Shown here: positions 39,017 to 52,100 of the stretch, one piece after another
How positions within the stretch are numbered: the first letter of the stretch is position 1
How the letters are laid out: each line of letters opens with the position of its first letter
DNA from: Varroa destructor
Taxonomy: Eukaryota; Arthropoda; Arachnida; Mesostigmata; Varroidae
NCBI RefSeq assembly: GCF_002443255.2
Contig: NW_019211454.1
Coordinates: 69,588,056 to 69,652,055, forward strand
Reading direction: 5' to 3'
DNA length: 64,000 nucleotides
Program-made: the position numbers and the translations under genes
Notes under the pieces: generated by a model
What the model was told of the DNA's origin: nothing
What the model saw: the letters and a program-made list of their open reading frames with translations, nothing else
The model's database searches: none

Positions 39017-42000
39017 CTGTCACATAATAATTTTTTTTCTATGCGGCTTCTATTTTGAAATATCTTCATGACTATAATAAATGAAAGGTTAGATAAAATC
39101 ACTGAGTCAACTTAAGGACTGGTATCTTGTACTTACATTGAATTAGGATCTCCGTATCCATTATCGTGTGATCCTCCAGCGTATACGTTCTGAGGCTCGG
39201 AGTGACCGTAAAAAGATTGAGGAGTAGGTGGATTTGAATCTAACGACGAATGCTGCTGGAATGGCAGCGGGATCTGCGTGACTAGCCTTGGCGGGATATA
39301 ACCATTGTCATTTTTCGTATGTGGCGTCGCTACAGCCGGCGAGTAATATCTACCAAAGGCCGTTTCTTTCGGAATTTCCGGGTACAGATACAGTATATTC
39401 TATGCAACACAGTCGCAAAAGTACAAAACGCGTTAGGATCGTAATATTTTTTAAAAAAAAATTTGATTTTTACGGTTCATTTACCAACGTGATTGACGTT
39501 CGAATTCAGCACCAATTTACTAGAATAAACAGATTGATCTGCATTGCGATGTAAACATATTTCATTCATTGTTAATAGAGAATATAACGATATTGCAGAA
39601 CCTTACTCACCCTTAGGTTGTAACAGTGAACATTTTCTATGGGAAAATTTATTTAATATTGACATTAAATGTTAGTTACTATATATTTGTGTTAAGGATT
39701 AACAATAAACTTTAATTCTTTAGAGGTTTTCAGAAACAAATTAGTCACTGATTACTGTGAAGCGATGCGTGTGAAAAATCTTGGACGAGGCGGAGCTTAA
39801 AGACTTAAAAATGTCTTTACAAGCTCAAAACGAATCGCAAAATTTTACACCAAAAGAGCTTCTCCCTATTAAGAAAGGAATGCTTTTTACACCGCGCAAG
39901 TATCTAAAACCTTCTAAATCGTAAATAGCAATTCGTACTAATCTCAGTTATCATGTTCGTTATGTTTCCCATAGTTAGACGATATAAATTCAGACCTGGT
40001 TTATTCAGCTCCATTCTGTCTGAATGACTTCCTTCTCTGAATCTAAATTAAAAGATTTAAGCGATATATTATTTTTATTCCATGCGATATCTACACTGAT
40101 TGAGAAGCTGCGGTACTTTCAACTTGGCTAGTCATTTCAAATAATTGATTTTCCCATTTCTTGAAAATACAGCTTATTTTTTCGTTGTAAAAGGGGCCAC
40201 TTAACAACGAAACCGCCCCGTTGAACAGCCAACCAGATACGACAACTTTCAGTCGTCAAAAGACCAATTGCCACAAGGCACAGCAACAGCACTACACTGC
40301 CTGCATTGAGTGGCAGCACGCTTTGCCTAGTACCGAACTATTCACCCGTACTTATTAAGAACCTGGGGCTAAAATGATGTTATGATCGGCACGATTCTAT
40401 TTTTTGAAAAAGCTAACAACGCATGGATATCCGTTTGACAGCCGGGTGTTTATAAGCATTTTTGATAAAGTGTTTCGCTCATTTTTATGCAGATAAATTA
40501 TGTGCTGAGATTTTCGTGCGGTATTTTATAAATATACCTATAGCAAGCATTATCATTAGTATTGCATTGCAATCACAATAGAATGATATTTTACGATTAA
40601 TGTAGAATAATTTTTATGAATAGACTATTTCTCTAATCGAATCACCGACTTACATGTAGATCAGAGACTCGATCTGCCAGACTGCTGATATTTAGATCTC
40701 TAGCCGTAAAAGGTTGCACCATCAAAATGTTTTTTCCGCCTGCTTCAGTTTCGGCTACCCACGCTATCGAGATGCCGCCTAATTCTGAGTCGGAGAAGCG
40801 TAGAAGGAATGTACCATTATGTTTAGTTAGAAGCATTTCTTCAGCTTCACGTCGGCTAACGAAGCCCATTACAACTCCATCATTCCAAAGGAGGCGCAAA
40901 TGCTCTCTTGTCACCTTCATGATAGCATAGAACCATTCCCAGAACGTGAACGTGCGTTCAGGGAGCTGATCTTTGCAGAACTGCCCCCAGCTAAGCATCA
41001 TGTCCTGAGTATCGCGGTTTAAAGTTGGATTGCGGAAAGCCTTTGTCGCCAGAAAGTGTAAGTTACTTTCAGAAAGACCTCTACCAGTAGCCGAGTGAAA
41101 CTTTGTCGATAAGACGTGCGCCATATCCCTCCAGGAAACGCATTCAGGAACAACAAATGGTAGACGTTGCGGTTTAGAGAACGCATTGTCCCATGTAACG
41201 GTCGCCCACGCATGGGGTTCCTGGTTTCCGTGAACGATCACAACAACTGGCAACGATTGTGCCTGTACAGCAAACGTCATTTCAGGCACTTTGACGATTG
41301 ACTGAAATAGCAAACAAAATTTTTCATCCATAACACTCTCAGTTCCTTTCTTTTCTGCTCGTTTGATCTTCTTGAGTGACATGTTTCGAAACGATACCGA
41401 AAGCTGGTTGGTAGCCTGATGATATTCCATCGCTCCGATATTATTTAGGATTTCCCCAGAGACTTCATTTGAGGGATAAGCTTCATTGCGAGCAAACACA
41501 ACGGCCTGCGCTTCGCTGATGATCGAAACCTTGACTTGTGGCGGCGACATGTGCACATTAAGTTTACCGCCTACGAGCAGCCGGACGGTGGCCGAAAAAC
41601 GCGTGTTGGTCTTCATTACCTGTGGCGGCTGTTTCTCAATCACGAACGTTCCACACACGAGCGCAGAGAGAAGAAGCTTTATCCGGCCAAAAAGCTGCGT
41701 GAGACTGTCACACAGGGCTGGCCCCGACGGGCTCACCGTAATCTTCTCCATTGTATTTATCAAAACTTCAAACCTTTGCACCTGCTGCAAGTGCTTCCAA
41801 ATGAGCTCAGCGAGAATTTCGCACCACTCTTGGATCTGATCTAATCTATTTTGGAATGGCTCTCCATTTCCTGCCCGTTGTTGAGCTCGCTGCCAATTGC
41901 CAAGCTCAATGTCAACAATCTGGTGCTCAAGGGTTGTCAAGCATTGGACACTCCCTGAAAACAACAGATAAACAGTCTTATTTGTATCGTTGACTCCTCT

Positions 42001-45000
42001 TTTCATTAATATTTGCTCTTGCCACGTGGTAGCTCCTTTTTTTTTCCACCTGCTATTTTACCTTTCATCGTTTGTCACAAGAGCATTATATTGTTTTTTT
42101 GTCACCCTGAACAATCATTTTGTGCTACCTTTGTTGCATATACAAAATCAATTAACGGTACCTACCTTTTAATCTATCAATAGAGTCCAACCACGCCTGC
42201 TGTAACTCTCTCGCATTGCTCTTTATCATTGCCTCAAATTGTGCCACTTCTTGTTGGGCACAATGTAAATCTGTTGTCTGGCCTGTCGCTTGCATTTGCT
42301 GTACGAGAGCGCTGCGCTTCTGTAGTTCCTGATACCGGATGACAAAAGTCTCTACTTCTTGATGTTTCACCCTGATTTTGTCGTCCATGGCTTGTACGTT
42401 TCGTTGACACTCGTCGAGATCGCGACGAATAGTAAGCGAAGGGTCTGCGTTGCCTGCCATATGTGACAAACCCTGCTGCTGTCCGCCTGAAGGAGGAGGC
42501 TCATACTGAGCGATAATTTTCTGCTCACCAAGAATACATGTACGCAGTGCGCGTATAGGGTACAATGGGTCGATGTTGTAATGTTGTTTGAGAAAGCGGT
42601 GAGTATCCACTAATTTGACGCGGGTCCCAAAGTCTGCAGTCTTGTTTGCTCTATCCTATAAGCAAAACGGACAAAAATGCGTTAGTGAATGAATAAATGA
42701 GCAGTGAACAGTGAAGACAGTACAATAATGTCGCACTGTTTTGTGAACTACACCATTTTTATTCTGTTTTAATAGAAGCTCCTACTATTGATAATAATGA
42801 TATGGCAATTCACTTACTTACATACATTAACGGAAATCGTTAAACGCGACGTTAGAAAACGCAAAATTGTATTTTCTATTTTTTATGCTCAAATTATACT
42901 TTCGATAGTTCGACCTCAATTACGATTCCAATGACCTTTTGCAATCTTTCGAACGCTTACTAATGGTACGAAACCTCAAACACGTTTCCAACCGTTATTA
43001 GAAAGTAAAATTATCATGATGATAATGATAATCGATAATAATAATAATATTCTAAACTAAATTCGTAATTTTGCATTGTCAAAGACAGAGCAAAGAATTA
43101 GTGCAATTATAGTTAGGAAATCTAATATATAAGTGTACTGCATTCCTCATCACTCTTCTACAATATCGCCAGTCACAATCGAAATTGATGACTATCAGAA
43201 CGCAAAATCCGATTCCAGCAACTCCTCTCATACATAATGAGATCTCCCATTCTAACTCAACCTAACCAGTTCACTCTGTTGTTAAGGATTAATAGTGCCA
43301 GTAAAGGAAAATTCAAGTAGAGGTCTTAACGGTGTAGAAAACTCTTTCCTGTCATGGATCTCTGACGCCCATTCATCTTACCGGTTTAAACCATACAGAT
43401 TTCGACGACACACTGGTTTCGCATGGCGGCACGCCATCTAATAATCATTTTTTGTAGTGTCTCAATTAAAAAATTTTGTGTTATTATATATATTAAAAAA
43501 AAAAAAAAATTAATGTGTTCTTATATATAAGTACGCTTTGTTATAGTAAGGTCCAATTAAATGATCTAGAATGTTAGTAATATTCCTATCACTATTTATA
43601 AATTTTAGTTAATTGAAGACGTCTGCTGGCATAAGCTGCACTTGTTTCACGTACTACAAATAGACGCCAAATAGATGCAGCCCTTTTACGACACAATGCA
43701 AATCCTTTTTATTTGAAATTTACTAACTTGAACTTAATAATTTGAATTAAACAAGTGCTTAAAATAATTGCAGTCGCGAGCTTTTTCCTGAGAAAAGCGG
43801 TAACTCGGTGGTAGCATTAAGTATGACAATTTCATGCGCCCCTAACTGAACCAACTCGACGTAGGCGATGTAAATGCAAAATAATATGGTCTTGCCTGTA
43901 TAAGTTAGCTGTTTCTCTATGCTGATACTGCTGGCGACTGGGAAGCATGATCACTACACGAGCTACACCTGTTAGCTAATACCTGTTTCAAAAATCAGTT
44001 TTGAGCTCGTTGAAAAAGCGCAATATTTTGTCATAGAAGCCCGCTCGAACATGAACGCGGCCAACTTTAGTATTACCAGCGTCTCAAACAAGCACTTAAG
44101 ATACATTATCCTATTTTGAATTATTAAAACTACATGGATAAGATTTGTACGACGGTGTAAGATCGTTCGTCCAAGAAAGTGGAGACAAACTCGATACCAT
44201 GCATACAGCCATGCGTGTTTTGATTCTGCTACATGATGCCCACTTTAAATCACTAAGTCTCAACGATCGGCGGGCTTCACGAAACAGGTGGCTCCCTGTC
44301 CGGCCCTGGAACTCCTTGTGAGCAACGCAAAGTCAGTAGGAACAAGAAAAATAAATCAACCCAAAATGAATAAAGTCTTCCTTGTTAACAAATAGATGTA
44401 CACAGCTACTAACAGCGGCTATGGAGCTTTTGTATATACCAATACGACTGTGTTTTTGATTAAGGCTTTAATTGTAGGCGTCGAATGCAATTACATGTAT
44501 TTATCATAATTGGGTCTATAAGGAATATTGTTACAAGGAAGAAGAAAAGTATTATAAGGAATCGGCCTTGTACTGTGAAGCCTGTCCAATATACTATATG
44601 CAGGGCGAAGTCTTCTCGTAGTTAAGCAGATACATTCGAAGAGACCTTTTACAAATTGTCCAAGGACGCCTGCCTTACTCTGTGCATTTTAAGATAAAAG
44701 ATAGTCATGAGCATAGGGATATTTACCATGTCACAGCAGGATAATATGCATCGATTTTATTCATCGTAGTATCGTACTAGACAAATGAATAAACTATTTG
44801 CTAATGTGTAGTAAGGTGATGGAAAACTGGCCCGCAAATTTTTTCTTCAATTGGCTGAATATGTTCTGAAAGAGTGAGCTGGTTTAGTAGCGAGCCAACC
44901 GAATGATTTAAATAAGAAGAAGATTTGGAGAAAATATAATTACTTAGAACACTTACGAGAACTTACGCCCTGTTAAAAGAAGAGAGGCGATATGTAATAT

Positions 45001-45229
45001 TTCCTCATGAGAAACATACCTCGAGCTCGCTGAAGAATTGCTCTGTAAGTGCCAACATGTAGTTAGCCAGATCCGGGCTGCTATCGGGATTAAGACGCAA
45101 CCAGTCATGTTTACCAATCCATTCACTAAGTGCCTGTCGCACCTCTATGGGCATGTGATGTCCGTATAAATTCTGCATATCTTGCTGTTGGGCCTCCGGA
45201 AGGCGCTGCATACTATCCGAAGTAGACAT
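38893..45229 (-). CDS. STAT: STAT transcription factor, STAT5-like
   Basis: The transcript reads right to left: exons 45229-45020, 42655-42166, 41954-40654, 39399-39137 and, tentatively, 39016-38893. This gives about 795 residues, close to vertebrate STAT5. STATs are latent cytoplasmic factors that JAK kinases phosphorylate, after which they dimerise and bind DNA. Seen: an N-terminal oligomerisation domain (YGHHMPIEVRQALSEWI, residues ~22-38), a coiled coil (~110-310), a DNA-binding domain with TVRLLVGGKLNVHM and EYHQATNQLSVSFRNMSL, and a linker. The SH2 domain has GTFLLRFSDSE with its phosphate-binding Arg near 619, and the phospho-acceptor Tyr lies in DNGYIPPRL near 701. The tail is Pro/Ser-rich (NPPTPQSFY) and lacks the acidic STAT5-type helix. 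The match to STAT5, not STAT1-3, rests on the SxxEKQPPQV-like and SLPVVVIVHG segments. The first four exons are secure; the extreme C-terminus is not. Confidence 0.95.
39137..39399 (-). CDS. STAT: STAT exon 4 (end of SH2, activation tyrosine)
   Basis: It starts in phase 0 after cattag-type acceptor ttgcatag and reads NILYLYPEIPKET, the usual end of a STAT SH2 domain. The GYIPPRL activation site and a Pro/Ser/Gly-rich tail follow. A strong gtaagt donor follows; reading through it gives ATG then TAA, so an unspliced form would end two codons later. Confidence 0.9.
40654..41954 (-). CDS. STAT: STAT exon 3 (1.3 kb, coiled coil to SH2)
   Basis: A single 1301-nt exon encodes the second half of the coiled coil, the whole DNA-binding domain, the linker and most of SH2. 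The acceptor is gttttcag and the donor gtaagt, ending in phase 0 after SDLH. Vertebrate STAT genes split this stretch among many exons, so introns have been lost here or were never gained. Confidence 0.97.
42166..42655 (-). CDS. STAT: STAT exon 2
   Basis: It completes the N-terminal domain (IRALRTCILGEQKII) and enters the coiled coil (heptad-like run ending AWLDSIDRLK). The acceptor is ttatag and the donor gtaggt, leaving one nucleotide. Confidence 0.93.
45020..45229 (-). CDS. STAT: STAT exon 1 (start codon)
   Basis: Seventy codons begin MSTSDSMQRL. They encode the N-terminal domain with the LYGHHMPIEVRQ and ALTEQFFSELE helices, and end at a gtatgt donor in phase 0. The ATG context is gagcaATGt. 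Confidence 0.92.
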
Positions 45230-47319
45230 TGCTCCGTCCTGTTTGATTCGAAAGCGACACCAATTTCAATGCAAGTCAAAACACAGGTACAGGGGTTAGT
45301 TGTTTCTTCTAACAATTATTATTACCACATCCAACACTTGTAATCGGTTACTAGCAACGCTTGTCAAACTTTAGCTCGTCGCGTAAACGAAGAGACGTGA
45401 TATTCACCACCCAGCGTTCAAGCAGACCCGAGGAGGTTGCTTTAACAACTTACATCGGACTTGACAAGGTTCACAGAAGTCCACAACGGAAACACCTAAA
45501 ATATGTCTTTTTGTTGGGAAAAATGGTAATAGTACGTATCGACAGCTCGCTAACAATATAGCTAGACATATGATTCTGTTATGACAAAAGCGTATTTTAA
45601 ACATAAGCAATATATAATATTTTATACTGTTATTTTTTACTGCTGACGAAACACGTGAATAACTAACTCACTCGCGATGCGATGTTATAATGTTAGATAA
45701 ATTCTATGTAAAACACGCATATACATGTAATGCGGATTCGCTAACGAAAACTCTAGGCTAATAAATGGAGCGTATGAAATATTTTGATTTTTTTCCCAAG
45801 TCTATTGGATACATGGTAAAACGTTCATCGTACTTAAGAATCTAGCTTCGCCATCGCCTAATCGGTAATCGCACCCCGTCGGATTATTAGCCCCCGATCA
45901 GATTAGGAAGGTTCGTACATTTTACCGGTAAGGCTGTTCTCCTTATCTCTTTGTATAGAATAGATATATTCCATCTATTTAAGAATCTAGCCTTTTATCA
46001 TCTTCAGTGCCTGCCCTCTTGATCAGAATTCTTCTAACGGGTTAACATAATCAGCTACCTAATTAATTACAAATGAAACAAACGTTCCTGTCGTCTAATT
46101 CATTACAAAATATTACATATTACAGGCAAGAGATAAACGAAATTATGCACTGGTGTAGAAATGTATAACATATACCTAGAAGCTTATTCAAAACACAGTA
46201 AAAATTGTCGAATATCACACAAAATCAACACGTATATAACAGCTCAACAATTGTGTGATTGGTCGCTTCTAGTGCACTCGTTGAAAACTGATCTCTATTT
46301 GCGGTGCCACGTGGTTATTCGATAATTGCGATGAAGTCATAACGTTTTCAAGGGGTGTCAATGTACACTTCTGGATTGGAGAATCTCGAAATTGTTGAAA
46401 GACAGCGCCATCTCCTAGTAGATTTCCGGTCCCATGCGGAAGCAAGTACGCTAAGAGGTGACCACAACGACGCAAACCGTCTCAGCAAAGAACTGATTCT
46501 GTTACGTATGGAACTAAACCTTCTTTAATTAGCAGTAGCTGCGGCCTTACTGTTATCGTTCTACATTACTTCATAACAAAAACAAACTCCCGTATAATCA
46601 GGTAGGAATTCTTAGTGCTATTATAATGCAGACTAGATCAAAAGCACTAGAAATCTTCTTACCAGAGTTATTAGATTAGCAAAAATATATGTATGTATGT
46701 ACAAAAGCCATCGCCAATTAGCACAGTCTCAAGAACTCCTCTAGAAAGAAACAGTTTTCCAAAGAGAGCACGTTAGGTAAAATAGGATCATTTGCGACGC
46801 CAATTCTAGGATTTGTAACAAGTCTCTAAACACTATTAAGGTTAGAATTATGGTGGCCTTTAGGCTATGAAGGCAAATCGTCCATTTGTATCCACGTGTT
46901 TACACAATAATACGCGAATAATAAGTTAAATAACATAGTTAAAGCAGCAGCTAAAGGTCAAGAATCGAGTGTGAGGTACAAACGCCATTATTGTTGTCAT
47001 CGTGGTTATTTCACATACAGAATTCCACATCCTTGAAGTGACGGTATATTTTTGGTAGAGTATTCGGTAAACAGCGAAGTCACAAACGACTGACGAAAAC
47101 GTTCACTGTATAATTCACATTAACGAACCAATTTACTCCGAAAATAGAGATTTGAGATTGATACTGAACACACGCGGCCAACTACATGTGCTAATAAAAT
47201 CTATACTACACATGCGGTCGAAACCGAGAGGATTCTTTGCCTACTCGCTGGCGCTCCGATGTTGCTTGCATACAGACCCCTGTTGTCAGATGTCACTTTT
47301 GAGAAAAAATCATGAGCGT

Positions 47320-47336
47320 GGGGGGGGGGGGGGGGG
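47320..47336 (+). repeat. Homopolymer of 17 G
   Basis: An uninterrupted run of 17 G followed by TAGA. Such long G runs are rare in AT-rich DNA, and their length is error-prone in sequencing. Confidence 0.85.
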
Positions 47337-48839
47337 TAGACAGGTCCGTAGGGGTTCGTTGAGAGGGCGGTAACTCGACCGGTCTATCGCTCAAGGAGCT
47401 CTAGCTGCTTGGTCTTCCGCCAAATGAGGGGTTGACGAACCAGGCAGCCGAGTTGCTCGAGTCTCACGCTCTCGTTCGATAAGCTCAGCCATCATCTGAA
47501 CCTTTCGCGAACACTCCCCCGATAGATTCAGCTATGTAAGACCATAAAGTAAGACGGGACACTAGTGCCCAGCACCGGCAGAGAACTCAACAGATCTTAA
47601 ACTATACTAACCAATTTCATATAGAACCTGCTCGCGAAAACTACCGTGTGTTGGATAGCTAAAGACGATCTGCCAGAATGATTCTTAAGCCATAAGAAAT
47701 AAAAAGCAGATGATTCAAATTTGAGGTCTATCGGATCTTTTGCAGAACTGGCATTGTGCGGATGCGCGAAACTATAGATGAAGGGCTAGGAGAAGAGACT
47801 CGCAAACGATTAATGACTAGAATGAAAGGAGCATAGACGAAGCGATTTAGGCTAAAGATACCCATAAGCGAAAATTTCTCTGACTAAGTCTACCAACAGC
47901 CTCCCGCTGAGATATGCGAATCTATATCACCGTATAGGTCGAGTGATCAACCGGCAAAATCCCTACGCATCTAACTTCCTACGGTTCCGTGGAACCGATG
48001 TAGGAGAGGCTGGGAAATACGCAACTTAGTTAGCTGGCTACCGGCAACCAAATCAAACCCATTAACCGCTATAGAAAGATGCGTGGACCTTCAAGAGTCG
48101 TGTATCAACTTCAGCCCTGTCAAACAAGCATATAGGAGTTTACGCTGATTTCGGTATCGTTACCTGACCCAACACCCAGTAACGCGAACCAAGAGTTGTG
48201 CTAATAATTTCTGTCTGCTTAGTGAAAAACACAATCCGTCAAATAGCATGCATCGCGCATTAAATTTGCCTGCTGGACGTGTATAGCAGTAAAAGACTAG
48301 ATTGGGACACATTATATTTACTCAAGTTAAAATGTAATCAAGGAGCATTGTGCCAAAGTACACACAAAGGTATGTTTACACCTGACACTAGGAGCGTATC
48401 ATCATCTATTGACATCTGTCACGTTAAGCAAGCGTTGCTTAAAACTGACGCACAAATAAATCATTGAAAACTCTATACGCGACAGCACAGTGGGCTTCTG
48501 CCTGTGATTGAGCAACCTAAGCACGTTGCACTGATGCAAAAAACAGCGTTTGTTCCAAGACCCGTTTGTTTACGTTCCTTCTTTTGGCATGCCGTATTCT
48601 AGCATTCCTTATGTGTCACTGTCGTAGTGAATTAGATTCAACATGCCTCTGTCACACACGGCTGTGAAGCTTAAACTGGCGAAAATCGCTTGTGCACTCA
48701 CTGAAGTTTGGCTCGTTGTATTAATTCCAAATTGTACGTACCTCCTCGATGCTTCAACACAAAAACTATCACTATAATAACAATAGCGGCAACAGAGGAC
48801 AAGAAGCGAGCACGAGTGACTAGTCGACTTCTACGAATC

Positions 48840-49140
48840 CGCCGCCTCAAGTAGTCAGACGTTCAACAGCGGCGTATTGAAGGCAGTGGTGAGACGCCCG
48901 CCGCAGCTGCCGCTCGTCGTGCTGGTGGTATTGGTGAAACAAAACGATCGACAAACGAGCAGTCGTAGCAGCAGTAATGCTGTCGTCGTCGTCGTCGTCG
49001 CATACAGCCAATGCTTTCATAACGTTACAATTCGTGGAACTGATAATCAGCGCGTAGCTCACATAAAAGGAAGGTAGAGGCTAGTGCTCCTCTCGAGACG
49101 AGGAAAGGGCTTCGAGAGAGGGCGCTTCATCCAATGGAAT
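48840..49140 (-). promoter_or_regulatory. Possible promoter or 5' leader region upstream of STAT
   Basis: This patch is clearly GC-richer than its surroundings, contains trinucleotide repeats and lies 3.6 kb upstream of the STAT start codon on the same strand. A non-coding first exon here would be ordinary, but no splice link can be shown from sequence alone. Confidence 0.3.
48982..49000. repeat. (GTC)n microsatellite
   Basis: Six uninterrupted GTC units within the GC-rich patch upstream of STAT. Confidence 0.9.
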
Positions 49141-52100
49141 CAAACATGCGCTAGCCGATAAGTCGCTGATGTAGAAAGGGGAAAGCGCGCTTTGGTACAG
49201 GATGTTAGGCTGTCGAACTGCACAAATCATCATATCAGGCAAAAACAGAGATAGCTTCTTTTAGGCCTGCTTCTACCGGTTCGATGCAGGTTGTCTTTGA
49301 ACAGCTGATCCATGTGTCAATCGAAATGCTACTTTCGCTATAGGCTTATGCTCAAGAACGTCGTTCAATGGTCATGTTACCCCGCTCAATTTCATGCCCA
49401 TGTTTGCTCTGGCAAGGCTTCATGGACGGCCTAGCTGGCTTGCGTTTCTAGTCATATGCATTACGTGATCATTTGCCTTAAATCAATTGGGCCGTTTCAT
49501 TAGGCTGTACCAGGCTAGAAGGCACCAGCACAATCATGTAATGGCCATCGTCAACACAAACTCCCTGACACTTGGATATTACAGAAATGTACTATGTAAG
49601 TTATGACATAAACGCAACACCCTGTTGCGAACTTTTCTGCTCTCAACTTGGTCCTATAATACGTGTATGCTGTCGTAACACCCAGTACATTCGTAAACTA
49701 GCTAACAATGTATGATATATGCTTATGATGCAACTTGTTCGCAATTCTAAAGCCCTGCATAAAATACTAGCAGCAATTTATGACGTCAGTTTTACTCATA
49801 GTTTACGTCACGACTCACAAACGTCTTTGCCTCGCTCTCTTATGCTTCCATCTCGTGGTGAATGCTACTGTAAACTGAACGTGAATTATGTTGCCTATCT
49901 CCTTTGACAGACTGAACACCCCTAAGTGGTAATAAAAGCGAAGCACGCTATTTCTGAAGTCGTTTCAATCCAGCAGAACCATTCTATATTGCACTACATA
50001 GTCGGAGATCAAACGTTGAATGCCACTGGACAGTGCCAAGACACAGCAGGAGGGAACAGGCAGTAAAAGGCTGCGTGAAAGAGATAACTTCTTTGTGAGG
50101 GCATCGTCCGTGCTGACAATTACCAAGAAATCACTTCATTTTCTGTTAGCTGTCTGCCCCCCAAAGACCAAATCAGCGGAATGCTACTTCTTACTTTTTC
50201 GAAATTATCTGAGATGCTATACCAATAAGACGAACAGTTTAATGATTACTGATTTTGAACACTTTGGCAGAAATAAGCGCAACGTTACCCGACACAGACT
50301 GTAACAGTAAATTAACATGGGTACCTTGTGGATTTTGTTAAGGCCCGCATAGTGCTGCAAGGCTTTACCTATCGTTTTGTATTTTTCTTATCGTGTTTCG
50401 TGACATCTTCCACAATTCGTTTGTGCATGGAGTACTCGCGCTATCCAAGGAAATCGTGGAGGTATGTAAAGATACCGACGTTTATAAGAGGACACTCTGG
50501 TCCTATTGTTCGTCCGTAATTTTGGTACAGGTCAAGCGTGCTGCAAGCAGAAACGAAGAATGAACACTCCATTAGGCGAAATAAGCGGACGTGAGGGGTG
50601 GTTTGGATCCTCTGACTAGCTGTTATATGTGTTCAATGGGGTTCCATACGCGTGTAATAGTTTATCAGATCATAGCTGATAATTTCTGTTGCAATGTTAG
50701 AAATGTTGACTGGATATTTAGCATTACGGTTAACTACTGTGCGTATGATTTTCAGCGTAGTGCCGGAGGTGTTCCGATTCTATATTGATAGCCTGAACCC
50801 CTTTTCAGGTAAAGTAAAAAAAAGATCGAATCTTTTCCGAAAGCTCGATGCTACGTTTCCTCTATGAATTTTAGCGTTAGCGACTGATATGACGCGCAGC
50901 TCTTGTTTGCTTTGATCGTATTTAGCATCGGCCTGATCAGAGAGCTCTGTAGCACGACTGTAGGTCAGTCTATTCACGGTTTTCATCAACTTTCCATCCA
51001 ATGTCAGCTCTGTAGACAATTTTGAACCCAGCAGCAGGTATAAGTGGGCCAAAACAGAAAATGGATCATGTAATAAATAATATACTTTCGTAACAAATCG
51101 TGAATTACACAGCACAGAAATTCTGGTACTGAAAAAATTCTTATACTTTGTGTACAGTAGCTTTATCTCAGATTTACCGCTCACTCAACTGTTATATTAA
51201 TTACTGAGATATAATAATTTGTTAAAAATAGACGTTTCTCTTTCTCCTTAATGCAATACCTAAGATCTAACTACAAACAACTCGTATATTCGACAAAGAG
51301 CAGATGTTTGCAGTATTGGTAAGCTTTTTTTTTTATCAGACACATTCAGTGTCCGCTTAGTCTGACTTTTATAATGCTTTGAGCTACATCCAAGGTATCT
51401 AACATCTTGCCTTATGTAGGCCAGGATGAAAAAGCTGCGGCTGTGTCAGCCATAGCTTTTTTCCTCCTTCCACCGCCTGTGCTTCTAGTCATTTCTGTCT
51501 GTTTGTCTAGACGAAGATGGAACCTCCAGCGATTCTTCTCATTGAGATGTAAGTTAGGTGGGTGGCCTCCCCAACAAATTTCCTAGGAAAATGTTTACCT
51601 CTATGCAGCCTACTTACTTCAGTCCAAAAAGTCTTAGTGTTAGTCTTCGGCGACGTCAGGTCTCTTTCGATTGATAGGACTCTGCCAGGTTAAGGTGAAA
51701 TAATTACATTTTGGTCATTCATAGGATCACACATTGAACCTCTGCGTAGTGTGACGCAATGGAAGGAAGAATGAACGTGTCGTCGGAATGAGGGAGGAAT
51801 TGTTTTCATCTCAAGTCCCATCAGATACTTTGTCATTCAGAAGAGCGCCGTTCTGTAACTCAGCTTTCCATTTGAACACTAGGTATATTAATTTGTTATT
51901 GGAAAATGCCCCATTTCGTTGTGTACACTCAAAGTTGTCACGCGGGAAAGCATTTCGGCAAAAGCTATTCGACTTGTATAGGTCGACTTTCCAAGTGACG
52001 AAGATAACGTACTAGTGAATCTTGGCTCTTAAAAACCCAACTATGTAGAAATAAATTGCATAAAATGCAACGCAGTCCGCAGTAAAGCATTTTTTCTGAA

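Noticed and set aside
50780..51184. 134-codon minus-strand open frame
   Set aside because: It is the longest frame in the desert but within chance expectation; no domain is recognised and the flanks show nothing supportive.
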